This document shows, piece after piece, positions 45,559 through 54,936 of a stretch of 64,000 nt of DNA (the first letter of the stretch is position 1; each line of letters starts with the position of its first letter). The stretch comes from Hallella seregens ATCC 51272. Its GTDB lineage: Bacteria; Bacteroidota; Bacteroidia; Bacteroidales; Bacteroidaceae. The stretch is taken from assembly GCF_000518545.1 (NCBI RefSeq), contig NZ_JADU01000001.1, forward strand, positions 62,001-126,000, in the 5' to 3' direction. The position numbers and the translations under genes were made by a program. The notes beneath the pieces are model-generated. The model had not been told where the DNA came from. It saw only the letters and a list, made by a program, of their open reading frames with translations, and did not search any database.

Positions 45559-48462
45559 ATGAAACGAAACAACATCTTCCTGCTTGCGCTTCTCATGTTG
45601 AAAGCGTCTGTTGCCGTTGCTGCCGTTACGCCCGTATCGGACAAGGGCGTTACCATCAAGGTGAAAAGGCCCACCGCCGAGGGTGCGCGGCTTGTGCGTA
45701 TCGAAGCGGTGGCCGACAACATTCTGCGTGTTCGGGCTACCAAAGAGAACGCATTCGTCGACAAGACGAGCCTTGTTGTGGTGCCGCAAGATGGCTTGGC
45801 AACCTGTCAAACCACCTTTGGAAAAGACGAGGTACGGGTGAATGCCAAGAACATTCGTGCCGTAGTGAACGAGCGAAACGGCCACATTGCCTTCTACGAT
45901 TCCCAAGGCAAGCTGTTGCTTAGCGAGTCGAAAATGGGCAAAAGCTTCACGCCTTTCACCGTTCCGGCAAACGAAATAGGCGACGGCGCCTTGCCCGATG
46001 CCAAGAAACACGGGTGGACATGGCGCACGGAGTTTGACAGTCCAGCCGACGAAGCCTTCTACGGACTGGGCCAACACCAGTCCGAAGAGTTCAATTACAA
46101 GGGAAAGAACGAGGAGCTGTTTCAATACAATACCAAGATTTCCATTCCTTTTGTGATGTCTAACAAGGGTTACGGGCTGCTGTGGGACAGCTATTCGCTT
46201 TGCCGTTGGGGCAATCCAGATGCCTATCGGCAGCTGGGACAGGTGTTCGACATCTATAACAAGGAGGGCAAAAAGGGTTCGTTGACGGGAACATACGTCG
46301 AAAAAGACGGCAAACGCATGACACGCAACGAAGATTCCATCTATTTTGAAAACAGCGATGAAGTGAAAAACTTTCCTCGTGGGTTTAAGTTCAACGGTTC
46401 GTCAGTGGCGTACGAGGGTGAGATAGAGCCGCATTCGTCGGCCACTTTCCATTTCATTCTTTATTATGCAGGCTATACCCGTGTGTTCGTAGACAATCGC
46501 GAGGTGGTTGCAGAGCGTTGGCGCACGGCTTGGAATCCCAACGCCTACAAGTTCGCCTTGCATTTGGAGAAGGGTAGGCGAGTGCCTCTGCGCATCGAAT
46601 GGCGCCCCGATGGCGACGTCAGCTATTGCGGGTTGCGCGTGGCTACGCCGCGAAGCGACGAACAACAAAACCGACTTTCTGTGTGGAGCGAAATGAACCG
46701 CGACATGGATTACTACGTTATTGCAGGCGGCAACATGGATCGCATCATTGCCGGTTATCGCCGTCTGACGGGCAAAGCCCCCATCATGCCCAAGTGGGCG
46801 TTGGGCTTTTGGCAGAGCCGCGAACGCTATCGCACCCAAGACGAGGTGCTGCAAACGCTCGCAGAGTTTCGCCGTCGCCGCATTCCCATCGACAATATCG
46901 TGCAGGACTGGAACTATTGGAAAGACGACCAATGGGGAAGCCATCGCTTTGACGCCGCCCGTTTCCCCAACCCGCAGCTGATGCTCGACAGCATTCACCG
47001 CATGAACGGCCGCTTCATGATTTCTGTTTGGCCCAAGTTTTATTGCAACACCGACAACTATAAGCAGTTGGCCGCCCGAGGCTGGATGTACACGCAGGCA
47101 GTGAAAGACTCCCTTCGCGACTGGGTAGGGCCTGGTTACGTGGCCGGCTTCTACGATGCGTACTCCGATGGGGCGCGAAAAATGTTCTGGCAGCAGATGA
47201 ACGACAACCTGTACCGCAAGTTCAACGATGGCATTGACGCTTGGTGGATGGACGCTTCCGAGCCCAACGTGCGCGATTGCACGCCCATTGGCTATCGCAA
47301 AGCCCTCTGTGGCCCAACGGCCTTGGGCTCAAGTACCGAGTATTTTAACGCCTACGGCATAGAGAATGCCGATGCCATATACAACGGACAACGCCAAACG
47401 GGCAACAACAAACGCGTCTTCTTGCTCACCCGCAGTGGGTTTGCAGGCTTGCAGCGTTACAGCACGGCATCGTGGAGCGGCGATATAGGCACGCGTTGGG
47501 AAGACATGCGCGCCCAAATGTCCGCCGGGCTAAACTATTGCATGTCGGGCGTTCCTTTCTGGGGAATGGACCAGGGTGGCTTTTGCGTTGAAAGCCGATA
47601 TGCTTCGGCCCAAGCCGAATACGACAAGACGGGGGTGGAGAACGAAGACCTGAAAGAGTGGCGTGAGCTGCAGGCTCGTTGGAATCAGTTTGGCTGCTTC
47701 GTGCCCCTCTATCGTGCCCACGGCCAATGGCCGTTGCGCGAGGTTTGGAACATCGCACCCGACCACCACCCCTGCTACCAGTCTATCGTGGCCTATCACA
47801 AGCTGCGCTATCGGTTGATGCCTTATCTTTACAGCATGGCGGCTTGGGCCAATCTGAAAGACTACACCCTCATGCGCGGATTGCCAATGGATTTCCAAGA
47901 CGACCCCCAAGTGCTCAACATAGCCGACCAATGGATGTTCGGCCCTGCTTTCATGGCCTGTCCGGTGGGTTATTACAAGATGCGCCAGCGCAAGGTTTAC
48001 CTGCCCAGGCAGTGTGGTTGGTACGACTTGTACACGGGCAAGCACTTCGACGGCGGACAAACCATCGTGGCCGATGCGCCTTACGAGCGCATTCCCGTCT
48101 TCGTTCGCGAGGGCAGCATCGTGCCTTTCGGCCCTGAACAGCAGTGGAGCGACGAGAAACCTGCCGAACTCATCAACCTCTACGTATATACGGGAGGGGA
48201 TGCCGACTTCCTGCTTTACGAAGACGAGAACACCAATTACAACTACGAGCGCGGCCGTTGCGCCACCATCGACATACGCTATGACGACAAGACGCGGACG
48301 CTGACCCTTGGCCGGCGCGAGGGCGAATTCGACGGCATGCTCAAGCAACGCCGCTTCAACATCGTTGTGGTGTCGCCCCAAAAGCAGCAGGAGCTGAATC
48401 TGGACTCGCCGGCGGGCACAATGGTAAGCTATGATGGCACGGAAATGAAAGTAAAATTGTAA
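45559..48462 (+). CDS. GH31 alpha-xylosidase with PA14-type insert
   Basis: 967 residues from ATG 45559 (signal MKRNNIFLLALLMLKASVAV); an upstream start at 45484 has no family support. GH31 core with nucleophile Asp565 in WWMDASEPN and acid/base Asp642 in SWSGDIGTRWED. A PA14-like domain (VAYEGEIEPHSSATFHFILY, then YAGYTRVFVDN) lies between the N-terminal sandwich and the barrel, as in xyloglucan-specific alpha-xylosidases of Cellvibrio and Bacteroides. Removes xylose from xyloglucan oligosaccharides by that analogy. Starts 67 bp after the HTCS stop and 5 bp before the GH2 gene. Confidence 0.85.
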   Translation: MKRNNIFLLALLMLKASVAVAAVTPVSDKGVTIKVKRPTAEGARLVRIEAVADNILRVRATKENAFVDKTSLVVVPQDGLATCQTTFGKDEVRVNAKNIRAVVNERNGHIAFYDSQGKLLLSESKMGKSFTPFTVPANEIGDGALPDAKKHGWTWRTEFDSPADEAFYGLGQHQSEEFNYKGKNEELFQYNTKISIPFVMSNKGYGLLWDSYSLCRWGNPDAYRQLGQVFDIYNKEGKKGSLTGTYVEKDGKRMTRNEDSIYFENSDEVKNFPRGFKFNGSSVAYEGEIEPHSSATFHFILYYAGYTRVFVDNREVVAERWRTAWNPNAYKFALHLEKGRRVPLRIEWRPDGDVSYCGLRVATPRSDEQQNRLSVWSEMNRDMDYYVIAGGNMDRIIAGYRRLTGKAPIMPKWALGFWQSRERYRTQDEVLQTLAEFRRRRIPIDNIVQDWNYWKDDQWGSHRFDAARFPNPQLMLDSIHRMNGRFMISVWPKFYCNTDNYKQLAARGWMYTQAVKDSLRDWVGPGYVAGFYDAYSDGARKMFWQQMNDNLYRKFNDGIDAWWMDASEPNVRDCTPIGYRKALCGPTALGSSTEYFNAYGIENADAIYNGQRQTGNNKRVFLLTRSGFAGLQRYSTASWSGDIGTRWEDMRAQMSAGLNYCMSGVPFWGMDQGGFCVESRYASAQAEYDKTGVENEDLKEWRELQARWNQFGCFVPLYRAHGQWPLREVWNIAPDHHPCYQSIVAYHKLRYRLMPYLYSMAAWANLKDYTLMRGLPMDFQDDPQVLNIADQWMFGPAFMACPVGYYKMRQRKVYLPRQCGWYDLYTGKHFDGGQTIVADAPYERIPVFVREGSIVPFGPEQQWSDEKPAELINLYVYTGGDADFLLYEDENTNYNYERGRCATIDIRYDDKTRTLTLGRREGEFDGMLKQRRFNIVVVSPQKQQELNLDSPAGTMVSYDGTEMKVKL

Positions 48463-48467
48463 AGGCA

Positions 48468-50969
48468 ATGAAGTTCAAGACGACTCTTTTCGCCCTCTTG
48501 CTTGTGGCCCTCACAGCCGCTGCACGCCAGCGCGACAACTTCGATGCGGCGTGGAAGTTCGCCATGGGCGACTCGCTGGCGTGGCAATCGGCCGATTACG
48601 ACGACACCACCTGGCGCACGTTGGACCTTCCCCACGACTGGGCGATAGCCGGCGACTTCTCCGCGGCCAACCCTTCGGGGGCCAGCGGGGGGGCGTTGCC
48701 GGGTGGAACGGCTTGGTACCGCAAGCGTTTCAAGTTAGGCGTTGAGGCTGGCGAACGCTATTTCATCGACTTCGATGGCGTGTATATGAGTGCCACCGTC
48801 TACCTGAACGGCCACGCCTTGGGCACGCGCCCATACGGATACAGCAGCGTTAGATACGAGCTCACGCCCTACCTTCACCCCTCGGGCGACAATCTTCTGG
48901 CGGTAAGGGTGGACAACAGCGACCAGCCCAACAGCCGATGGTACAGCGGCTGCGGCATCTATCGCCACGTGTGGCTCACGCGGACGTCTGCCGTGAGCGT
49001 GGCACATTGGGGAACTTACGTAACGGCAACGGTGCGAAAGGGGCGCGATGCCGTGTTCAGCCTAACCACAAGCCTTGAGAACACCACGGGCAAAGGCCTT
49101 CGCCCCACCGTTCGGCACACGCTTCTTGATGCCCAAGGGCGCAAGGTGGGCGCCTCGCAAGCCACGTTCGGCATGGCCGGCAAGACCGAGAACACACAGC
49201 GGCTCGTCTTGCGGAACGCTGAACTGTGGAGCGTTGAGCGGCCCTATATATATAAGGTGTTGACCGAGGTGCTTGTCAACGGCCGCGTGACCGATGCCTA
49301 CGAAACCCCCACGGGCGTGCGTCACTTTCGTTTCGATGCCCAAACTGGCTTCTCGCTCAACGGAAAGGCGATGAAGATAAACGGCGTGTGCATGCACCAC
49401 GACCTTGGATGTCTGGGCGCGGCCCTCTCCGAAGACGCCCTGCACAGGCAGTTGACCATCCTGAAAGCCATGGGAACGAATGCCATACGGTGCTCGCACA
49501 ACCCGCCCGCTCCCGAATTGCTCAACATGTGCGACACGATGGGCTTCATCGTGATGGACGAATCTTTCGACATGTGGCGCAAGCGAAAGAGCAAGAACGA
49601 CTATGCACGCTTCTTCGACCAATGGGCCGAACGCGACCTTGCCGACATGGTGCGCCGCGACCGCAACCATCCCTCCCTGCTGATGTGGAGCATTGGCAAC
49701 GAGGTGTTGGAGCAATGGAGCGACGCCAATGCCGATACGCTTTCGTTGGAAGAGACGAACCTGGTGCTGAACTTCGGTCGGAAATCCACGTCGCTCGCCC
49801 CGAACGATGCAACGATGAGTGCCAACTCGCTGTTGACAAGGCGGCTTGTAGGCGTGGTCAAGGCTCTGGACAGCACGCGGCCCGTGACGGCGGGATGCAA
49901 CGAGCCCAACCCCGACAACCATCTGTTTAAGAGCGGTGCACTCGACATCATCGGGTTCAACTACCATCACCAATGGGTGAAAGACGTGCCACGCAACTTC
50001 CCCAACCGCCCCTTCATCCTTACGGAGAGCGTGTCGGCTTTGCAGACGCGCGGTTATTATCGGATGCCCAGCGACTCGGTGTTGCTTTGCCCAGAGAACT
50101 GGTACACACCCTATACCAATCCCACTTTCCAATGCTCGGCCTACGACAATTGCCACGTGCCCTGGGGCTCTACCCACGAGCAGACCTGGGACGTGGTGAA
50201 GCATGCGCCATGGTGCAGCGGGCAGTTCTTGTGGACAGGATTCGATTACATCGGCGAGCCCACGCCCTATGGCTTTCCCGCGCGCAGCAGTTATTTTGGC
50301 GTGGTAGACCTGGCGGGATTCCCCAAAGACTCGTATTACATGTACCAGAGCGAATGGACAGACCGGCGTGTGCTCCATCTCTTTCCGCATTGGAACTGGA
50401 TTGAGGGGCAAGACGTAGACTTGTGGTGTTATTACAACGGGGCCGACGAAGTGGAACTTTTCCTTAACGGCAGAAGCCTGGGCGTGCGCCGCAAGGCCTC
50501 TTCGCACCAATACCACGTCATGTGGCGCGTGAAGTTCGTCCCGGGAGAGCTGGTGGCCGTGGCGAGAAAAGACGGCGAGGTGGTGGCCACGCGCACCATC
50601 CGCACAGCGGGCGCACCCCATGGCATACGCCTGTCCATAGACCCGCACACGCCCTTGGCACGCGGCATCAAGCCCGAAGCCAACGGCAAGAGCCTGGCTT
50701 TCGTAGTGGCAGAAGTGGTCGACAAGGACGGCAACGTCTGTCCCAATGCCGCCAACGACCTGTTTTTCTCCATCGAAGGCGACGCCCACATCGCGGGCGT
50801 GGACAATGGCGACCCCGCTTCGACGGAGCGGTTTCAAGCCGGAAACCGCCGTGCTTTCTACGGAAAGTGCCTGGTGGTGCTGCGCATGGGGAAAGAAGCG
50901 GGCACCGTAAGCCTCACGGCCAAGGGTGTTGACTTGCAAAAAGCCCAGCTTACAATAGAAACCAAATGA
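48468..50969 (+). CDS. GH2 beta-galactosidase
   Basis: 833 residues with a signal peptide (MKFKTTLFALLLVALTAA). Domain order of GH2: sugar-binding jelly roll (WYSGCGIYRHVWL), immunoglobulin-like domain, TIM barrel (INGVCMHHDLGCLGAA) with acid/base Glu412 in WSIGNEVLEQ and nucleophile Glu520 in FILTESVSA. C-terminal extra domains follow. In xyloglucan loci such enzymes remove galactose from side chains. Overlapping spacing (5 bp after GH31) implies the same transcript. Confidence 0.92.
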   Translation: MKFKTTLFALLLVALTAAARQRDNFDAAWKFAMGDSLAWQSADYDDTTWRTLDLPHDWAIAGDFSAANPSGASGGALPGGTAWYRKRFKLGVEAGERYFIDFDGVYMSATVYLNGHALGTRPYGYSSVRYELTPYLHPSGDNLLAVRVDNSDQPNSRWYSGCGIYRHVWLTRTSAVSVAHWGTYVTATVRKGRDAVFSLTTSLENTTGKGLRPTVRHTLLDAQGRKVGASQATFGMAGKTENTQRLVLRNAELWSVERPYIYKVLTEVLVNGRVTDAYETPTGVRHFRFDAQTGFSLNGKAMKINGVCMHHDLGCLGAALSEDALHRQLTILKAMGTNAIRCSHNPPAPELLNMCDTMGFIVMDESFDMWRKRKSKNDYARFFDQWAERDLADMVRRDRNHPSLLMWSIGNEVLEQWSDANADTLSLEETNLVLNFGRKSTSLAPNDATMSANSLLTRRLVGVVKALDSTRPVTAGCNEPNPDNHLFKSGALDIIGFNYHHQWVKDVPRNFPNRPFILTESVSALQTRGYYRMPSDSVLLCPENWYTPYTNPTFQCSAYDNCHVPWGSTHEQTWDVVKHAPWCSGQFLWTGFDYIGEPTPYGFPARSSYFGVVDLAGFPKDSYYMYQSEWTDRRVLHLFPHWNWIEGQDVDLWCYYNGADEVELFLNGRSLGVRRKASSHQYHVMWRVKFVPGELVAVARKDGEVVATRTIRTAGAPHGIRLSIDPHTPLARGIKPEANGKSLAFVVAEVVDKDGNVCPNAANDLFFSIEGDAHIAGVDNGDPASTERFQAGNRRAFYGKCLVVLRMGKEAGTVSLTAKGVDLQKAQLTIETK

Positions 50970-50985
50970 TAAAAACATTGAGTAT

Positions 50986-53187
50986 ATGAAACGTAAATTA
51001 TCTGTGACTGCCCTGTCGATGGCTTTCGCCCTTGCGGCACCGGCCCAAATTTCACGCCCCGTTTACCTCAATCCAGACGCTCCCGTCGAGGCTCGCGTGC
51101 AGGATGCGCTGAAACGGCTTACCGTTCACGAGAAGATAAAGCTCATTCATGCGCAGAGCATGTTCACTTCGGCGGGCGTGCATAGGCTGGGCATCAGGCA
51201 GCTCAACATGAGCGACGGGCCGCATGGCGTGCGTGCCGAAGTGAGTTGGGGCTCATGGAACACGGCCCAATGGACCAACGACTCCATCTGTGCCTTCCCC
51301 TCTCTGACCTGCTTGGCCGCTACATGGAACCGCGATTTGTCCGGCGAATATGGCCATGCCGTGAGCGAAGAGTTCGCATTTCGCGGCAAAGACGTGCTCT
51401 TGGGGCCGGGAACCACCATCTGCCGCGTGCCGCTTAACGGGCGCAGCTTTGAATACATGGGCGAAGACCCCTGTCTGGCGGGCGAGATGGCCGTGCCTTA
51501 CATCAAGCGGGCACAGGCCAACGGTGTGGCTTGCTGCCTCAAACACTTTGCTTTGAACAATCAGGAGATAGACCGTTTTACGCTCAATGTGAACGTGGGC
51601 GAGCGTGCTTTGCGCGAAATCTACCTGCCGGCGTTCAAGAAATGTGTGCAGCAGGCGGGGGTTTGGAGCATCATGGGTTCGTATCCGATATGGAATGGCG
51701 AACACATGTGCCACAACGACTCGCTGCTCAACAAGATATTGAAGAAAGAATGGGGGTTTGACGGTGTGGTCATAAGCGACTGGGGCGGTTGTCACGACAC
51801 GTGGCAGGCGGCCATGAACGGCCTGGACATCGAGATGGGCACCGACACCGACGGCAAGACCGAAGACCGTTCGCAGGGCTTCGACAGCTACCGCATGGCC
51901 AATCCGCTTGAAAAGCTCATCGTGGAGGGCCGCATTCCCATGTCGGTGCTCGACGACAAGGCCGAGCGCGTGCTGCGAACCATCTTCCGCACGGCCATGA
52001 ACCCGCGCAAGGTCGTGGGCAACCAGTGCTCGGCCGAACATTACGCCGTATGCAAGAGCATCGGCGCAGAGGGCGCGGTGCTGCTTAAAAACCAGAACAA
52101 CATATTGCCCATTGCCCCCGGTCGCTACAAGCATATATTGGTGGTGGGCGACAATGCGGTGCGCAATATGAGCGAAGGCGGTGGAAGTTCGGAACTGAAA
52201 ACCAAGTTCGACATATCGCCTCTCGACGGATTGCGGGCTGTCTATGGTGACAGAATCTCTTTCGCACGGGGCTATTATGCGGGCAGACCGCTCTATGACG
52301 AGGTGGACCCCTTGCTGTCCGATTCGCTCAATCGCTTGAAAGCCGAGGCCTTGCAGGCCGCGAAGGAGGCCGACCTCATTGTCTTTGTGGGTGGGCTGAA
52401 CAAGAACCACAAGCAAGATTGCGAAAACGGCGACCGCGAAAGCTACGACCTGCCGTATGGCCAAAACGAGTTGATAGCCGAGTTGGCCAAGGTGCAGAAG
52501 AACATCGTTGTGCTTACGTTTGGCGGCAACGCCTTTGCCACGCCATGGATCAACAGCGTCAAGGGCCTGATGCACTGCTGGTATTTGGGCTCCATGTCGG
52601 GCGAAACGCTGGCCGAACTTGTTTCGGGCAAGCAAAACCCAAGCGGCAAGCTGCCCGTGACCTTTGCCAAACGCGAGGCCGACTATCCTTGTTTCCAGTT
52701 TGGCAAGCGCGGTTATCCCGGCGTGGACAAGCAGGTGTATTACGACGAGGGCATCTACGTGGGTTATCGTTGGTTCAACACCAAGGGCGTAGCGCCGCAG
52801 TTCCCCTTCGGTTTCGGACTGAGCTACACCACGTTCAAGTATGGCAAGCCTGTGCTCTCGGCCCAAACCATGAACCGGGACGGCAAGATAACCCTCTCGG
52901 TCCCTGTCACCAACACGGGGCGCATGGCAGGCAAAGAAGTTGTTGAACTGTTTGTTGGCGACGACAAATCCAGCGAGGATCGCCCCAAGAAAGAGCTGAA
53001 AAACTTTGCCAAGGCGAGTCTTGCGCCCGGCGAAACCAAAACCGTGCACTTCGACATTACGCGCGAAGATCTTGAATATTGGTCGGAACGCACCCATGGT
53101 TTTGTGGCCGAGCCAGGCACATTCACGGCCTATGTCTGCGCAAGCGAGACTGATGTACGCGCATCGGCAAGGTTTGAATTGAAGTAA
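50986..53187 (+). CDS. GH3 beta-glucosidase
   Basis: 733 residues, signal peptide (MKRKLSVTALSMAFALAAPA). GH3 domains: (beta/alpha)8 barrel (LIHAQSMFTSAGVHRLGIRQ, MSDGPHGVRAE), nucleophile Asp265 in GVVISDWGG, alpha/beta sandwich (GAEGAVLLKNQNNILPIAP) and a fibronectin-like C-terminal domain (FGFGLSYTTFKYG, KTVHFDITREDL). Cleaves glucose from the non-reducing end of oligosaccharides, completing breakdown after GH31 and GH2. Last enzyme gene of the locus. Confidence 0.95.
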   Translation: MKRKLSVTALSMAFALAAPAQISRPVYLNPDAPVEARVQDALKRLTVHEKIKLIHAQSMFTSAGVHRLGIRQLNMSDGPHGVRAEVSWGSWNTAQWTNDSICAFPSLTCLAATWNRDLSGEYGHAVSEEFAFRGKDVLLGPGTTICRVPLNGRSFEYMGEDPCLAGEMAVPYIKRAQANGVACCLKHFALNNQEIDRFTLNVNVGERALREIYLPAFKKCVQQAGVWSIMGSYPIWNGEHMCHNDSLLNKILKKEWGFDGVVISDWGGCHDTWQAAMNGLDIEMGTDTDGKTEDRSQGFDSYRMANPLEKLIVEGRIPMSVLDDKAERVLRTIFRTAMNPRKVVGNQCSAEHYAVCKSIGAEGAVLLKNQNNILPIAPGRYKHILVVGDNAVRNMSEGGGSSELKTKFDISPLDGLRAVYGDRISFARGYYAGRPLYDEVDPLLSDSLNRLKAEALQAAKEADLIVFVGGLNKNHKQDCENGDRESYDLPYGQNELIAELAKVQKNIVVLTFGGNAFATPWINSVKGLMHCWYLGSMSGETLAELVSGKQNPSGKLPVTFAKREADYPCFQFGKRGYPGVDKQVYYDEGIYVGYRWFNTKGVAPQFPFGFGLSYTTFKYGKPVLSAQTMNRDGKITLSVPVTNTGRMAGKEVVELFVGDDKSSEDRPKKELKNFAKASLAPGETKTVHFDITREDLEYWSERTHGFVAEPGTFTAYVCASETDVRASARFELK

Positions 53188-53354
53188 GAGTGGAGCAGGA
53201 TGCCTTTTTGGGCATCCATTCCCCACGCTTGTTGCACCCCCGATGCACGGCGTAACGTTTGTTCCAAACTCAGGGGTCGGCCTCCGTGCCGGCCCCTGCG
53301 CCAACGTTGTTCGCCCCCAATCATCCCTCCGTTTCCCTTTCTTCACCCAACCTC

Positions 53355-53442
53355 CACGCCGTAATCGCGATGCGATTGCGGCGCAACGGCCGGGCGATTG
53401 CGGCGTGAACGCGACGCGATTACGGTGTGACGGCAGGGCCGT
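53355..53442. repeat. 22-bp tandem repeat array, copy C (four units, inverted)
   Basis: Units at 53355, 53377, 53399 and 53421, each 22 bp. On the minus strand they read like copies A and B: e.g. unit 53399-53420 begins ATCGCG and ends CACGCCGCA. Placed at the boundary between the utilization locus and the permease gene. Confidence 0.8.
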
Positions 53443-53499
53443 TTCAAGGGTTTTGCAGCGGGGGGAGACGGGCGCAACGGCAAAAAAGGGGGGCAAAGG

Positions 53500-53531
53500 C
53501 TTGCAGTTCATGAATATTTTGCCTATATTTG
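53500..53531 (+). promoter_or_regulatory. Promoter of the sugar permease gene
   Basis: CTTG (53500-53503), 20-bp spacer, TATATTTG (53524-53531). Leader of about 145 nt. Confidence 0.75.
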
Positions 53532-53682
53532 CGCCGTTGTAAGGAGTATGCACTGGCGTTCGCGGGAGTCCGTGCGGGTGCCCAAGTCAAGAAGACAGAG
53601 GGCATCACGAACGGTTCGCGGTGGCGACGGCCGGCATCCGTAACGTTTATCGACACCGCAGAATAGTACGCATTCACATTTC

Positions 53683-54909
53683 ATGAAAGAACCACACACA
53701 GCTCTTACCAGCCGGCAGTACCTGCTGCCGTTCGTCCTCGTCACGTCGCTCTTCTTCCTGTGGGGCTTCGCCCGGGCCATCCTCGACGTGCTGAACAAGC
53801 ATTTTCAGAACGCTCTCGACATCTCCATCACGCAGTCGTCGCTCATACAGGTCACCACCTATCTGGGCTATTTCATCATGGCCATCCCGGCCGGGTGGTT
53901 CATCAACCGGCACGGCTATCGGAAAGGCGTGGTCTTCGGGCTGATGCTCTTCGGCATCGGCGCCCTGCTGTTCATCCCCGGGGCCGAGGCCGGAACGTTC
54001 TATGCCTACTTAGGTGCGCTGTTCATCATTGGCTGCGGGCTGGTGTTTCTGGAGACTTCGGCCAATCCCTATGTCACTGAGCTGGGCAATCCGACCAGCG
54101 CCACCAGCCGGCTCAACTTCTCGCAGTCGTTCAACGGGCTGGGCTCGCTCTCGGCCACGTTCTTCGTCGGCCAGTTCCTTTTCAACGGTACGGAGAGCGG
54201 CGGCAACATCGTCATTCCCTACACCGTGCTGGGCATTCTGGTGCTGGGCATCGCTGTGGTGTTCTCTCGTGTGAACCTGCCCGAAATCAGGCACCACGAA
54301 ACCGAGGAAGACCGTACCCGGGGCACGCGCATCAACAAGCTCTTCCGCCATCACCCCGCCTTCGTCTTCGGCCTCTTTGCCCTGCTGGCCTACGAGATTG
54401 CCGAAATCTCCATCAACAGTTACTTCATCAACTACGTCACCGCCAAGGGCTGGATGACCGACAACGTGGCCTCCATTGTGCTCACGGTGGCCCTGGCTCT
54501 CTTCATGGTGGGGCGGTTTACAGGCAGTTGGATCATGCGCAAAGTGCGGGCCGAGCACGCCCTGCTGTTCTGCGCGGCGGGCAGTGTGCTGTGCATCGGC
54601 GTGGTGATGCTCAACCTGGGGCGCGTGTCAATGGTGGCCCTCATCTGCAACTATGCCTTTGAGGCCATCATGTTCCCCACCATTTTCTCGCTGGCCCTGC
54701 GCCATCTGGGCAACCTTACCAAGAGTGCTTCGTCGCTGCTCATGATGACGCCGATCGGTGGCTGCGGCTTTCTGCTCATGGGAATCATTGCCGATGCCAC
54801 CCACATGATGAGCATGCCGTTCATCATTCCTTTCCTCGGATTCTTCGTGGTGCTGCTTTTTGCTTCCGAGCTGACGCGCAAGGGCAAAAGCCAGGTGCTG
54901 CTGCTGTGA
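53683..54909 (+). CDS. FucP-family sugar permease (MFS)
   Basis: 408 residues, about 12 membrane helices. FucP-type motifs: SLFFLWGFARAILDVLNKHF near the N terminus (acidic residue in the first helix as in FucP) and LVFLETSANPYVTELGNP in the fourth. The family takes up fucose, glucose or galactose with protons; glucose/galactose uptake would fit the neighbouring enzymes, but specificity cannot be read from the sequence. Own promoter; the next gene starts about 27 bp after its stop. Confidence 0.88.
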   Translation: MKEPHTALTSRQYLLPFVLVTSLFFLWGFARAILDVLNKHFQNALDISITQSSLIQVTTYLGYFIMAIPAGWFINRHGYRKGVVFGLMLFGIGALLFIPGAEAGTFYAYLGALFIIGCGLVFLETSANPYVTELGNPTSATSRLNFSQSFNGLGSLSATFFVGQFLFNGTESGGNIVIPYTVLGILVLGIAVVFSRVNLPEIRHHETEEDRTRGTRINKLFRHHPAFVFGLFALLAYEIAEISINSYFINYVTAKGWMTDNVASIVLTVALALFMVGRFTGSWIMRKVRAEHALLFCAAGSVLCIGVVMLNLGRVSMVALICNYAFEAIMFPTIFSLALRHLGNLTKSASSLLMMTPIGGCGFLLMGIIADATHMMSMPFIIPFLGFFVVLLFASELTRKGKSQVLLL

Positions 54910-54936
54910 GTGCCGCGTGCCCCTGCCGATTGCCCT

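Larger units (their letters stand above)
53188..53682. other. Intergenic region with hairpin, 22-bp repeats and promoter
   Basis: 495 bp. Short hairpin after GH3: GGATGCC (53198-53204) with GGCATCC (53211-53217). Then repeat array C (53355-53442) and the promoter at 53500-53531. The leader (about 53540-53682) has no ORF. Confidence 0.6.

Noticed and set aside
51253..53553. Long open frame opposite GH3
   Set aside because: GH3 has all catalytic motifs in the sense frame; the antisense product has none.
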